This document shows, piece by piece, positions 1-9,128 of a DNA stretch of 64,000 nt. The DNA is from Blastococcus litoris (GTDB lineage Bacteria; Actinomycetota; Actinomycetes; Mycobacteriales; Geodermatophilaceae): the NCBI RefSeq assembly GCF_003075095.1, contig NZ_QCZF01000001.1, forward strand, positions 744,001 to 808,000, in the 5' to 3' direction. Within the stretch, counting starts at the first letter, position 1; each line of letters begins with the position of its first letter. Position numbers and translations under genes: made by a program. The notes beneath the pieces are model-generated. The model worked only from the letters and a program-made list of their open reading frames with translations. It had not been told where the DNA came from and searched no databases.

Positions 1-62
1 GCGCCGTGTGCGCGCCCGGTCAGCGGGCTGCCCCATCGTCGGCGGCGACGAAAGGGGAGAAC

Positions 63-1019
63 ATGACCTACGCGATCGAGGCCGAGGGCCTCACCAAGCG
101 CTTCGGCACCACCCAGGCGCTCGCCGGGGTGGACCTGGCCGCCCGCCAGGGCACCGTGCTGGGCGTCCTCGGCCCCAACGGCGCCGGGAAGACGACGGCG
201 GTCCGGGTGCTCGCCACGCTGCTCCGGCCCGACTCGGGGACCGCCCGCGTCGCCGGCTCCGACGTCCTGGCCGACCCGGCCCGGGTGCGCGCGCGGATCG
301 GGCTGACCGGTCAGTACGCGTCCGTCGACGAGGACCTGACCGGCACCCAGAACCTGCTGCTCATCGGCCAGCTGCTCGGGCTGCGGACCCGCGAGGCACG
401 GGCCCGCGCCGACCAGCTGCTGGAGTGGTTCGACCTCGGCGAGGCCGCCGGCCGGACGGCGAAGACCTACAGCGGCGGCATGCGCCGGCGGCTGGACCTC
501 GCCGCCAGCCTGGTCGGCCGGCCATCGGTGATCTTCCTCGACGAGCCGACCACCGGGCTGGACCCGGCCAAGCGGGAGGAGATGTGGGAGGTCGTGCGGC
601 GGGTCGTGGCCGACGGCGCCACGGTGCTGCTGACGACGCAGTACCTGGAGGAGGCCGACGCGCTGGCGGACGAGATCAGCGTGATCGACCGCGGCCGGGT
701 CATCGCCCACGACACCCCGGACGGCCTCAAGCACCACATCGGCGGCCAGCGGCTGCGCGTGCGGCCGGTGGACCCGTCTCGGACCGGTGAGGTCGCCGCG
801 CTGCTCGGTGACTTCACCCGGTCGGCCCCGCTGTCGAACGACCGCGGTGAGCTCAGCTGCCGCGTCGACGACGACTCGCTGCTGCCCGGGCTCACCGAGC
901 GGCTCCGCAGCGCCGGCATCTCGGTGAGCGAGCTGTCCCTGCACCTGCCGAGCCTCGACGAGGTCTTCATGACCCTGACGGGCCGGCCCACCGACGAGAC
1001 CACCGAGGAGGCGGCATGA
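63..1019 (+). CDS. DrrA-type ABC exporter ATP-binding protein
   Basis: Cytoplasmic ATPase of a two-gene ABC exporter of the daunorubicin-resistance (DrrA/NodI) family; the substrate is unknown. The 318-residue protein shows Walker A GPNGAGKTT at about residues 37-45, signature YSGGMRRRLDLA, Walker B VIFLDEPTTG and the TTQYLEEAD stretch that takes the H-loop position in DrrA proteins. ATG at 63 is chosen because GGGGAGAAC lies just upstream and the protein then opens with the usual MTYAIEAEGLTKRFG; the frame stays open to base 6 without similarity. It overlaps the permease gene by 4 bp (ATGA), so the two are translationally coupled. Confidence 0.93.
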   Translation: MTYAIEAEGLTKRFGTTQALAGVDLAARQGTVLGVLGPNGAGKTTAVRVLATLLRPDSGTARVAGSDVLADPARVRARIGLTGQYASVDEDLTGTQNLLLIGQLLGLRTREARARADQLLEWFDLGEAAGRTAKTYSGGMRRRLDLAASLVGRPSVIFLDEPTTGLDPAKREEMWEVVRRVVADGATVLLTTQYLEEADALADEISVIDRGRVIAHDTPDGLKHHIGGQRLRVRPVDPSRTGEVAALLGDFTRSAPLSNDRGELSCRVDDDSLLPGLTERLRSAGISVSELSLHLPSLDEVFMTLTGRPTDETTEEAA

Positions 1020-1834
1020 CCACCACGCTCACCGCACGCGACCTGCCCGTCGACGTCGACCTGCCCGAGGGGTCGGGCAGCTCGCCCTGGCGCCAGGCGC
1101 AGGTCCTGGCCCGGCGCAGCCTGATCAAGACCTGGCGCACGCCCGAGGCGCTGATCGACGTCACCCTGCAGCCGATCATCTTCCTGGCCCTGTTCACCTA
1201 CGTGTTAGGCGGCGCGATCGCGGGCGGCTCGCAGCAGCAGTACCTGCAGTTCCTGCTGCCGGGGCTGCTCGGCCAGACGATCGCCATGGCGAGCGTCTCG
1301 CTCGGGCAGAACCTCAACGCCGACATCGAGAAGGGTGTCTTCGACAGGTTCCGTTCCCTGCCGATCTCGCGCTCCGCACCTCTGGTCGGGGCCGTGCTGG
1401 CCGACCTGGTCCGCTACGTGATCCTGTTCGCGGTCATGATCAGCGTCGGCACCCTCATGGGCTTCGACCCGGTGAGCGCGGGTGGCGTTCTCGCCGCGCT
1501 GGCGCTGTCGATGGCCTTCGCGCTCTGCTTCGGCTGGATCTCGGTGTACGTCGGCATGCTCGTCCGGACCCCGGGAGCGGTGCAGGGGATCATGTTCCTG
1601 CTGATCTTCCCGCTGGCCTTCGGCAGCAACGTGTTCGTGTCGACCGAGACCATGCCCGGCTGGCTGCAGGCGTTCGTGGACGTCAACCCGATCAGCCACC
1701 TGGTGAGCGCCGTCCGCGGGCTGATGACCGGGGGACCGGTGGCCGGCCACGTCGGCTGGACCCTGGTCTGGATGGCGGTGCTGCTGGTGGTCTTCGCACC
1801 GCTGGCGGTGCGGGCCTACCGCAGGCGGGCCTAG
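1016..1834 (+). CDS. DrrB-type ABC exporter permease
   Basis: Integral membrane partner of the preceding ATPase, in the ABC-2 family. The 272 residues comprise a cytosolic N-terminal segment of about 35 residues and roughly six hydrophobic helices, with the ABC-2 motif around FRSLPISRSAPLVGAV and a late MPGWLQAFVDVNPISHLV segment typical of DrrB. The start overlaps the ATPase stop (ATGA). Its stop codon shares CTAG (1831-1834) with the convergent regulator gene. Substrate unknown; drug or lipid export is the family norm. Confidence 0.92.
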   Translation: MTTTLTARDLPVDVDLPEGSGSSPWRQAQVLARRSLIKTWRTPEALIDVTLQPIIFLALFTYVLGGAIAGGSQQQYLQFLLPGLLGQTIAMASVSLGQNLNADIEKGVFDRFRSLPISRSAPLVGAVLADLVRYVILFAVMISVGTLMGFDPVSAGGVLAALALSMAFALCFGWISVYVGMLVRTPGAVQGIMFLLIFPLAFGSNVFVSTETMPGWLQAFVDVNPISHLVSAVRGLMTGGPVAGHVGWTLVWMAVLLVVFAPLAVRAYRRRA

Positions 1835-4800
1835 CCGGCCCCGTCGGTCGTCGCCCGCTCGGCCCCCGGGTCGATGCGGGCGACCGCCTCGTCCGGGTCG
1901 AGCGCGCGGCCCTCCGCGAAGGCGGCGTCGTACCCGTCGTCCAGCGTTGCGCGGAGGGCGGCGACGAGCTCGGCCGTCGAGGGGTCGGTCGGGTCCTCGG
2001 CCCCCCGGAGCCGGACCGCGGCACCGTGCACGACGGCGGCCTCGCGGTCGAGCCCGAGGGCGTGCAGCCACAGCGCCTCCGCCGTCGCGACGGCGGCCAG
2101 GATCGGCCGGTCCCTCGTGAGGAGCGCCTGCGCGTACCCCTCGCGCAGGTGCTCACCCGCCCGGTCGATCCGCCCGAGGCGCACGGCGAGACCGGCGGCC
2201 GCGGCGTGGCCGACCGCCCCGCCGTGCGCGTCGCGCACCCCGGGGTCGGCGAGCCCCGCCAGCAGGGCGTCCAGGGACGAGTAGGCCGCGGCCATCCCCT
2301 CGTCGTCCCGCGCCGCGACGGCGATCGCCCCCTCCGTCGCCTCCACGAGGACGGCGTGCAGCAGCCGGCCCCGGCCGGCCGAAGGCTGCGCCCGCATCAC
2401 CTCGGCGTGGCGGCGGGCGCCCTCGACGTCCCCGGCCCGCAGCCGCAGGTCGGCCAGGCGCATCGTCACCAGGACGTCGTCGGACGTGTCGCTGCCCAAG
2501 GCCCGGATGCACTCCCGGGCCCGCTCGTAGTCCTCGACGGCGCCCAGCAGGTCGCCGTCCACCGTTCGCACCAGCCCGCGGGAGGACAGCGCGGCGGCCA
2601 GCCCCCAGCGGTCGTCGATCGCCTCCCACTCGGCCACGGCGGCGTCCGCTTCCCGCCGGACCGTGTCGACGTCGCCGTCGTTCTCGGCGTAGAGCACCCG
2701 GGCCAGCCGGCCCGCCGCGCGCACCCAGGGGTCGGGATCGGCGAGCGCGTCGGCGAGGGCGGCCTCTCCCCGCGTCCGCTCCTCGCCCATGAAGAGCAGC
2801 AGCGGCCGGAGGACCGTCGCGGCGGGGTGCGACGAGCCGACGGCGGCCAGCCGGTCGGCGAGGGCGACCAGCCGGGCCTGTTCACCGGGGAGGTCCGCCG
2901 CGTCGGCGCCGCCCGAGAACCCCAGCAGCTGCTGGAGCGCCTCGGCCAGCACGTGGTGCGGCGCCTCCTGCGCCCCGGGCACGGCCAGGGCGAACGCGGT
3001 CCAGAGCGTCGCCTCCTGACCGCTCTCGCGCAGCAGCCAGTACCAGCCGAGGTGGACCACGAGGTCGATCGCGTCGGCGGCGTGCCCGGCGTCGCCGAGG
3101 AAGCGCAGCGCCGCGAGCACGTCGTCCCGGTCGGTGTCGACGGCCCGCAGCGCTGCCAGCTGCCCGGGTCCCCGCAGCCGCTCGTCCTGGCGGCGCACCA
3201 GCTCGAGGAACCAGCGGGCGTGCGCCGTCCGCGCCGCGGTGACCAGGCCCTGCTGCGCCAGCCGCTCCCCGCCGTACTCGCGCAGCGTCTCGAGCATCCG
3301 GAACCGGGTGCCGTCCCCGGTCCGCGTGGCGATCAGCAGCGACTTGTCGACCAGCGCGTGGAGGACGTCGGCCAGCGGCGTGCCCGGCGGGTCCCCGTCG
3401 CGCCAGCTCGGCGCCACGGCGGCGACCGCGGCCTCGGTGGCGCCCGACGCGAACACCGAGACGTGCTCGGCCACCTCGCGTTCCAGCGGCGTGAGCAGCT
3501 CCCAGCTCCACTCGACGACGGCGCGCAGCGTGCGGTGCCGCGGCGTGGCCGTGCGCCGTCCACCGGTGAGCAGCTGGAAGCGGTCGCCCAGCCGGTCGGC
3601 CACCTCGGCGGGGGAGAGGACCCGCAGCCGCGCGGCGGCCAGCTCGATCGCGAGCGGCAGGCCGTCGAGCCGGCGGACGATCTCCACGACGGCGTCGTCG
3701 AGGGCCACCTGGGGGTCGACGGCCCGCGCCCGGTCCAGGAGCAGCCGCACGGCCGGGCTGTCCGCGGTCTCCGCCCAGGGGACGTCCTCGGGAGGCGTCG
3801 GCAGCGGGCCGAGCGGGTGGAGGAGCTCGCCCTCGATCGCCAACGGCTCGCGGCTCGTGGCCAGCACCCGCACCCCGGGGCAGCGGGCGAGCACCTCGGC
3901 GACCACCTCCGCCGCGGCGTCGACCAGGTGCTCGCAGTTGTCGACCACCAGCAGGCAGCGCGCCGGCCGCAACCGCTCGAGCAGCCGGTCACGGGCGGCG
4001 CGGCGCTGGTAGTCGGCGACCGGGTCGGGCAGGGCGACGTCCCGGCTGCCGAGGCTGTCCAGCACCGCCTGCCACACCGCCGTCGGCTCGGTGACCGAGG
4101 CCAGCTCGACCAGCCAGACGCCGTCGGCGGCGTCGAGTGCGCGGCCCTCGACCACGCGGTCGGCCACCTCGCCGACCAGGCGGGTCTTGCCGGCTCCGCC
4201 GGTTCCCACCACGGTCACCAGGCGGGCGGTGGCCAGCCGGTCGAGCACGGCGCGGACGTCGTCGTCCCGGCCGACGAAGCTGGTGACCGCGGCCCGCAGG
4301 TTGCTCGGCACCCGGAGCGGGCGCTCGGCCTGCTGCAGCAGCTGGAGGTGCCGGCTGCGCAGGGCGGGGGAGGGGTCGGCGCCCAGCGTCTCGGCCAGCG
4401 TGGCGCGGACCCGCTCGTAGACCGCCAGCGCCTCGGCGGGCCGCCCGGCCGCCACCAGGGCGTCGAGGAGGGTGAGTGCCAGGTCCTCGCGCAGCGGGTG
4501 GGCCACGACGAGCTCCTCGAGCTCCGGCACCACCTCGGCCGCCCGGCCGGCCCGGACGGCCAGCGACGAGCGGTCGCGCGTCGCGTCCAGCCGCAGGTCG
4601 TCGAGGACCGACCGCCGCCCGGCGGCCTCCGGGGTGTCGTCCTCGGCCAGCGCCCGGCCCCGCCACAGGGACAGCGCCTCGCGGAGGGTCTCCTCGGCAC
4701 CGGCCGGGTCGGAGGACGTGCGGGCGCGGGCGTCGGCGACGAGCCGGGGGAAGCGCACGGCGTCCACGTCGCCGGGCTCGACGGCCAGCCGGTACCCGGC

Positions 4801-5052
4801 CGCCGACTGCTCGACCAGCTGCGGGCGGCCGAGGACGCGGCGCAGCCGGGAGACGAGGGACTGCAGGCTGTTGGCCGGGTCGGCGGGGGTCTCGTCCGCC
4901 CACACGGCGTCGGTGAGGGTGCCGGCCGGGACCCAGCGACCGGGGTCGGCCGCGAGCTGGAGGAGCAGGTGCTGCAGCCGGCGTCCGGGGACGGGGATCT
5001 CGCGGTCGGCGTCGTCCCGGACCTCCAGAGGGCCGAGGTTGGCGATCCGCAC
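1831..5052 (-). CDS. AfsR/SARP-like regulator (HTH-BTAD-NB-ARC ATPase)
   Basis: Large transcriptional regulator of 1,073 residues. In order: an OmpR-type winged helix (about 1-92), a BTAD helical domain (about 97-242), a STAND/NB-ARC ATPase with Walker A VGTGGAGKTRL near residue 280 and Walker B LLVVDNCEHL, and a helical TPR-like C-terminal half. AfsR-class proteins integrate a signal through the ATPase and activate adjacent or secondary-metabolism promoters. The start is GTG at 5052; a weak GAGACT hexamer lies 6 nt upstream, so the mRNA may be leaderless. It converges on the DrrAB pair, whose control is a plausible but untested role. Its C-terminal motif RALDPDEA recurs in the regulator at 45509-47854. 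Confidence 0.9.
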   Translation of the reverse strand: MRIANLGPLEVRDDADREIPVPGRRLQHLLLQLAADPGRWVPAGTLTDAVWADETPADPANSLQSLVSRLRRVLGRPQLVEQSAAGYRLAVEPGDVDAVRFPRLVADARARTSSDPAGAEETLREALSLWRGRALAEDDTPEAAGRRSVLDDLRLDATRDRSSLAVRAGRAAEVVPELEELVVAHPLREDLALTLLDALVAAGRPAEALAVYERVRATLAETLGADPSPALRSRHLQLLQQAERPLRVPSNLRAAVTSFVGRDDDVRAVLDRLATARLVTVVGTGGAGKTRLVGEVADRVVEGRALDAADGVWLVELASVTEPTAVWQAVLDSLGSRDVALPDPVADYQRRAARDRLLERLRPARCLLVVDNCEHLVDAAAEVVAEVLARCPGVRVLATSREPLAIEGELLHPLGPLPTPPEDVPWAETADSPAVRLLLDRARAVDPQVALDDAVVEIVRRLDGLPLAIELAAARLRVLSPAEVADRLGDRFQLLTGGRRTATPRHRTLRAVVEWSWELLTPLEREVAEHVSVFASGATEAAVAAVAPSWRDGDPPGTPLADVLHALVDKSLLIATRTGDGTRFRMLETLREYGGERLAQQGLVTAARTAHARWFLELVRRQDERLRGPGQLAALRAVDTDRDDVLAALRFLGDAGHAADAIDLVVHLGWYWLLRESGQEATLWTAFALAVPGAQEAPHHVLAEALQQLLGFSGGADAADLPGEQARLVALADRLAAVGSSHPAATVLRPLLLFMGEERTRGEAALADALADPDPWVRAAGRLARVLYAENDGDVDTVRREADAAVAEWEAIDDRWGLAAALSSRGLVRTVDGDLLGAVEDYERARECIRALGSDTSDDVLVTMRLADLRLRAGDVEGARRHAEVMRAQPSAGRGRLLHAVLVEATEGAIAVAARDDEGMAAAYSSLDALLAGLADPGVRDAHGGAVGHAAAAGLAVRLGRIDRAGEHLREGYAQALLTRDRPILAAVATAEALWLHALGLDREAAVVHGAAVRLRGAEDPTDPSTAELVAALRATLDDGYDAAFAEGRALDPDEAVARIDPGAERATTDGAG

Positions 5053-5091
5053 GGCGCGAGTCTCGCACCTGCGCTCGACGCCGCGGCGGGC

Positions 5092-6594
5092 TCAGGCCGG
5101 TCCGACCAGGCCGGCGACGATCTCCGCGGACAGGGTGACCAGCGGCAGACCGCCGCCGGGGTGGGCGGATCCGCCGACCAGGAACAGGCCGGGCACCGGC
5201 GAGGCGTTCGCGGGGCGCAGGAAGGCGGCGCGGGTGCCGTTGCTCGACGACCCGTAGATCGAGCCGCCGGGGCTGCCGGTGCCGCGGGCCAGGTCGGCCG
5301 GCGTCCGCACCTCGCACCAGCGCACCCGGTCCCGCACGTCCAGCCCCCGCCGGGCGAGCACCTCCAGCACGTCGGCCGCGTACCGCCCGGCGAGGCCGGG
5401 CTCGTCCCAGTCCACGCCTCGCCCGGGGTCGTGCCGCGGGGCGTTGACCAGCACGAACCAGGACTCGCTGTCCTCGTCCGGGCGCAGCGCGGGGTCGTCG
5501 GGCGCGCTGACGTAGACGGTGGGGTCGGCGACCGGGCGGGGCGCTCCGCGGAAGCGGCCGGATCCGAAGACGGCGTCGAACTCCGCGTCGTAGTCCTCGG
5601 GGAACAGTACGGTGTGGTGGGCCAGACCCGGTGTGCGGCCGCGCAGGGCGAGCAGCAGGACCACCCCCGACAGGGACGGCGTCGCCCGTGCCAGGTCGCG
5701 CCGGGGCCCGCGGGCACGTCCGTCCCCGGGGACGAGGTCGGCGTACAGCGCCGTGGCGTCGATCCCCGAGACGACGACGTCGGCCGGCACCCGCGAGCCG
5801 TCGGCGAGCTCCACCCCCGCCGCGCGCCCACCCTCCACCAGCACCCGGCGCACCGGGGTGCGGGTACGGATCGTCGCGCCGCGGCTCTCGGCCCGGTCGG
5901 CCACGGCCAGCGCCAGCCGGTGCAGCCCGCCGCGGACGTACCAGGAACCGAAGGCCTGCTCGGCGTAGGGCACCGTCGCCAGCACCGCGGGCGCCCGGCG
6001 GGGGTCGGACCCCGAGTAGGTGGCGTACCTGTCGAGCAGCACCCGCAGGCGGGGATCGGACAGCTGCCGCGTGCCCAGCCCGCGCAGGCTCTGCCACGGC
6101 GCGATGGTGGCGACGTCGGCCGGGTTGCGCGCCAGCCGGGCGAGGGTCGCCGCGCCCTCGAGCGGCCGGCGCAGGAACGGCTCCTCGCTGATCCGCCACA
6201 TGGCCGCGGCCCGCTGCATCAGGCCGGTCCACTCCCGTCCCGACCGGGGCCCCAGGGCGTCGGTGAGCGCCTCGGGGATGGCGGCCGCGTGCCCGGGCAG
6301 GTCGATGCGCGTCCCGTCGGCGAACCGGTAGGCCACCGCGGGGTCGAGGCGGACGAGCTCGACGGCCTCCTCGAGCGGTCCCCCGGTGGCCGCGAACAGG
6401 TCGCGGTAGACCTGCGGCATGGTCACCAGCGACGGCCCGGTGTCGAAGACGTGCCCGTCGCGTGCGTAGGTCCCGAGCTTCCCGCCGATGGCGGTGGCCT
6501 GCTCCAGCACGGTGACCGCGTGGCCGGCGGCGGCCAGCCGCGCGGCGGCGGCGAGACCGCCCAGGCCCGCGCCGACGACCGCCACCCGAGCCAC
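5092..6594 (-). CDS. crtI: CrtI-family phytoene desaturase-like FAD oxidoreductase
   Basis: FAD-dependent carotenoid desaturase/isomerase family, 500 residues. The N-terminus has a Rossmann dinucleotide fold (VVGAGLGGLAAAARL, glycines near 8-13), then GGKLGTY and DTGPSLVTMP as in CrtI. The C-terminal flavin motif HPGGGLPLVTLSAE is the family hallmark. Related enzymes (CrtD, CrtN, CrtO) share these motifs, so the exact substrate is unsettled. No other carotenoid gene is adjacent. GTG at 6594 is preferred because a TACCGT hexamer sits exactly 6 nt upstream; the open frame continues to 7050 without similarity. Confidence 0.85.
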   Translation of the reverse strand: MARVAVVGAGLGGLAAAARLAAAGHAVTVLEQATAIGGKLGTYARDGHVFDTGPSLVTMPQVYRDLFAATGGPLEEAVELVRLDPAVAYRFADGTRIDLPGHAAAIPEALTDALGPRSGREWTGLMQRAAAMWRISEEPFLRRPLEGAATLARLARNPADVATIAPWQSLRGLGTRQLSDPRLRVLLDRYATYSGSDPRRAPAVLATVPYAEQAFGSWYVRGGLHRLALAVADRAESRGATIRTRTPVRRVLVEGGRAAGVELADGSRVPADVVVSGIDATALYADLVPGDGRARGPRRDLARATPSLSGVVLLLALRGRTPGLAHHTVLFPEDYDAEFDAVFGSGRFRGAPRPVADPTVYVSAPDDPALRPDEDSESWFVLVNAPRHDPGRGVDWDEPGLAGRYAADVLEVLARRGLDVRDRVRWCEVRTPADLARGTGSPGGSIYGSSSNGTRAAFLRPANASPVPGLFLVGGSAHPGGGLPLVTLSAEIVAGLVGPA

Positions 6595-6600
6595 GCGACC

Positions 6601-6606
6601 ACGGTA
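6601..6606 (-). promoter_or_regulatory. -10 element TACCGT of the crtI-like gene
   Basis: Reading leftwards, TACCGT is followed by six bases and the GTG start at 6594, the spacing expected of a leaderless actinobacterial transcript. No Shine-Dalgarno sequence is present. Confidence 0.55.
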
Positions 6607-6715
6607 GCCGCCGGAGGTCCGCCGTCCGGGTGACGATCGTTTGTCGCCGGAGGCACCAGGGGTAGCGCCACCGCCAGGTGGAACAGCCTGCCGCGACCGG
6701 ATGGGAGGTGTCGTG

Positions 6716-7111
6716 GTGCACGTGCCACGCAGCATCGGGCCGCTCGTCCTCGTCCCGGGGGCCGTCGTGCTGGCCGGGTGCGCGAGCACGGAGGCGGCCG
6801 AGGTGGAGCGGGTCGCCACGTCGTTCGAGGACACCGGTGGCAGGGCCGCCGAGCGGTGCGACCTGCTGGCCCCGGCGACGCGCGCCGCCCTGGAGGACAG
6901 CGGGTCCGCAGCGTGCGCGGACGTCGTCGCGGACCTCCCCCTGGGTGGCGGGACGGTGGAGTCCGTCGAGGTCTGGGGCGGGCAGGCGCAGGTGCGGCTG
7001 AGCGGCGACACGCTGTTCCTGACCCAGACGGGTTCCGGTTGGCGCATCACGGCAGCGGTCTGCCGCCCGCGTGCCGAGGCGCCCTACGACTGCGAGGTGG
7101 ACGGGCCGTGA
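6716..7111 (+). CDS. Small predicted lipoprotein, unknown function
   Basis: A 131-residue exported protein with a basic N-terminus, a hydrophobic stretch and lipobox LAGC with Cys22, so it should be lipid-anchored on the outer face of the membrane. The mature part has further cysteines (RCDLL, SAACADVV, AVCRP, YDCEVD) that could form disulfides and reads like a small beta-rich domain. GTG at 6716 is 7 nt after GGGAGG (6703-6708); GTG at 6713 is the alternative. It is the first gene of an operon with the 30-residue peptide and the DUF6766-like protein, joined by GTGA and ATGA overlaps. Family not recognised. Confidence 0.75.
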   Translation: MHVPRSIGPLVLVPGAVVLAGCASTEAAEVERVATSFEDTGGRAAERCDLLAPATRAALEDSGSAACADVVADLPLGGGTVESVEVWGGQAQVRLSGDTLFLTQTGSGWRITAAVCRPRAEAPYDCEVDGP

Positions 7112-7200
7112 GAGGGGTCCGGGCCGTGTTCGCCGCCTACCTCGTCGTGGTCGTCCTGGGCATCGTCTACGTCACGGCGCTGGGACTGGTGGGCCGATGA
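7108..7200 (+). CDS. 30-residue single-pass membrane peptide
   Basis: GTG at 7108 overlaps the lipoprotein stop (GTGA), and the stop at 7198-7200 overlaps the next ATG (ATGA), so both junctions are translationally coupled. The peptide has a basic N-terminus (MRGVRAV), about 20 hydrophobic residues (FAAYLVVVVLGIVYVTALGL) and a basic end (GR). It is too short for routine gene calling. The tight double overlap is the main evidence that it is translated; a role as a small membrane subunit is inference. Confidence 0.65.
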   Translation: MRGVRAVFAAYLVVVVLGIVYVTALGLVGR

Positions 7201-7889
7201 CCGTCCGGGAGAAGCGGTACGGCTTCCTGCGGGCCAACGCCCTGAGCCTGGCGTTCGGCGCGGTCTTCCTCGTCACGCTGGTGGGGCAGGCGCTGTCGGG
7301 CATGGCCGACCAGAACGCCCAGCAGGCCACCGAGGGCCTGGAGCCGGTGTCCCTCCTGGACTACGTGACCTCGTCGTCGTTCGGCGTCGACGTCATGGAG
7401 AACTGGCAGTCGGAGTACCTGCAGTTCTTCCTCTACGTCTTCGCCACCGTGTGGCTGGTGCAGCGCGGTTCGGCGGAGTCGAAGAAGCCCGGCGAGGAGG
7501 GCACCGAGTCCGACCGGGAGCAGCGCATCGGCCGGCACTCCGACGACGACTCGCCCGCCTGGGCGCGGACCGGCGGCCTGCGCACGGCGGTGTTCTCGCG
7601 CTCGCTCGGGCTGCTGATGGGCGCGCTCTTCCTGCTCACCTGGACGGCGTCCTCGATCGCCGGTTGGGCGGCGTTCAACAGCGAGCAGCTCGGGCAGCGG
7701 CAGGACCCGGTCGGGTACCTGGGCTACCTGGGCGAGGCCGACTTCTGGAACCGGTCCTTCCAGAACTGGCAGTCGGAGATGCTGGCTGTCGGGTCGATGG
7801 CGGTCTTCTCCGTGTACCTGCGCCAGCGCGGGTCGCCGGAGTCCAAGCCGGTCGGTGTCGCGCACGCCGAGACGGGCCAGACCGGCTAG
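7197..7889 (+). CDS. DUF6766-like membrane protein with internal duplication
   Basis: A 230-residue membrane protein that resembles the DUF6766 family by memory of its sequence pattern; no function is known to me. It has hydrophobic segments near residues 15-35, 75-95, 135-155 and 195-212. Two stretches, starting at Asn69 and Asn190, share the pattern NWQSE-x2-L, a hydrophobic helix, and QRGSxESK, showing an internal duplication. ATG at 7197 overlaps the peptide gene stop. Its stop codon shares CTAG (7886-7889) with the convergent gene. Confidence 0.8.
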   Translation: MTVREKRYGFLRANALSLAFGAVFLVTLVGQALSGMADQNAQQATEGLEPVSLLDYVTSSSFGVDVMENWQSEYLQFFLYVFATVWLVQRGSAESKKPGEEGTESDREQRIGRHSDDDSPAWARTGGLRTAVFSRSLGLLMGALFLLTWTASSIAGWAAFNSEQLGQRQDPVGYLGYLGEADFWNRSFQNWQSEMLAVGSMAVFSVYLRQRGSPESKPVGVAHAETGQTG

Positions 7890-9007
7890 AACGCGTAGCG
7901 GACGCGCAGCCAGGGGGCGTGCGCGGCGACGAGCTCCTGCAGGCGGTCCACGCCGGCGCGCTTGACGTCGTTGCGGTAGCGGACGTTCCACTGCCCGTTC
8001 TGGCTGCGCTTGGGCTGCTGGACCTCGGGGCGCCACAGCACGTCTTCGGCCCGCGGGTGCCAGCCCAGGTTGACCTCGTGCAGGTCGCGGTTGTGCGTCA
8101 TGAAGATGACCTCCGCGGCCGCCTGCGCCTTGGTGTCGGGTGCCAGGGCGTCGTCCAGGTGCGCCAGCAGCGCCGCCCAGTCGGCCTCCCAGCCCTCGCG
8201 CAGCACCACGGGGGAGAGGTTGAGGTGCACCTCGTACCCGGCCTCGACGAAGTCGTCGACGGCGGCGATCCGCTCGGCGATCCGGCTGGTGCGGACGTCG
8301 AGGAGCCGCGCGTCGGCGTCGGGCATGAGCGAGAAGCGCACGCGGGTGCGGCCCCGGGGGTCGAGGTCGAGCAGCCGCCGGTTGACGTACTTGGTGGCGA
8401 ACGACGCCTTGGCCGTGGGCAGCTCGCGGAAGGTGCCGATCAGGTCGGCCACGTTGTCGCTGACCACGGCGTCGACGGAGCAGTCGCTGTTCTCGCCGAT
8501 GTCGTAGACCCAGCTGACCGGGTCGCACTGGTCGGGCTCGGTCTTGGGCCCCTGGCGCGCCACGTGCCGGCGCAGGTAGCCGGTGATCTGCTCGATGTTC
8601 GTGAACACCGTGATCGGGTTGGCGTAGCCCTTCCGCCTCGGCACGTAGCAGTAGGCGCAGGCCATGGCGCACCCGTTGGCGGTGGAGGGCGCGATCCAGT
8701 TCGACGAGCGCTCGTTCGGCCGGGCCGACAGCGACTTCTTGACGCCGAGGACGAGGGTCTCGGTCTTGACCCGCACCCACCTGTCGACGTTGCCGGCGTT
8801 GCCGTGCAGGTCCGGGATCTGCCAGTGCGAGGGCACCTCGACCAGCTCGGCGTCGGGGAAGCGGCCGAGCACCTGGCGGCCACGGGGGGAGGCGGCGGCA
8901 GCGGGTTCGGCGTAGATGCGGCGGACCCGCAGCAGCCGGTCGTCCACCGGGACCTCGCGTGCCGGGGCGGGGGAGTCGAAGAGGGTGAGCTCGTCGCCGG
9001 CCGTCAC
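7886..9007 (-). CDS. Spore photoproduct lyase-family radical SAM protein
   Basis: A radical S-adenosylmethionine protein of 373 residues. The cluster motif is C113-x3-C117-x2-C120 (CAMACAYCYVP), followed by KGYANPITVF and a TIM-barrel-like remainder typical of the spore photoproduct lyase (SplB) family, which reverses thymine photodimers in endospore formers. GTG at 9007 starts VTAGDELTLFDSP; upstream in-frame codons run into the neighbouring promoter region without similarity. This kind of actinobacterium is not expected to make endospores, so the substrate may differ. Confidence 0.85.
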   Translation of the reverse strand: MTAGDELTLFDSPAPAREVPVDDRLLRVRRIYAEPAAAASPRGRQVLGRFPDAELVEVPSHWQIPDLHGNAGNVDRWVRVKTETLVLGVKKSLSARPNERSSNWIAPSTANGCAMACAYCYVPRRKGYANPITVFTNIEQITGYLRRHVARQGPKTEPDQCDPVSWVYDIGENSDCSVDAVVSDNVADLIGTFRELPTAKASFATKYVNRRLLDLDPRGRTRVRFSLMPDADARLLDVRTSRIAERIAAVDDFVEAGYEVHLNLSPVVLREGWEADWAALLAHLDDALAPDTKAQAAAEVIFMTHNRDLHEVNLGWHPRAEDVLWRPEVQQPKRSQNGQWNVRYRNDVKRAGVDRLQELVAAHAPWLRVRYAF

Positions 9008-9128
9008 GCCCGGTGCAGCGCCGGGCCGTGGGCCGGCATTCCGGACCGGCGCGTGTCGGACCTGCGCATACCGGGCACCTCGGCCTCGAGCGCCGTCCCG
9101 CCGGGACGCGCACGACGACGGGAGCCCC

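Noticed and set aside
2026-6633. 1,535-codon open frame on the plus strand
   Set aside because: It runs across two well-supported minus-strand genes (AfsR-like and CrtI-like) and shows no motifs.
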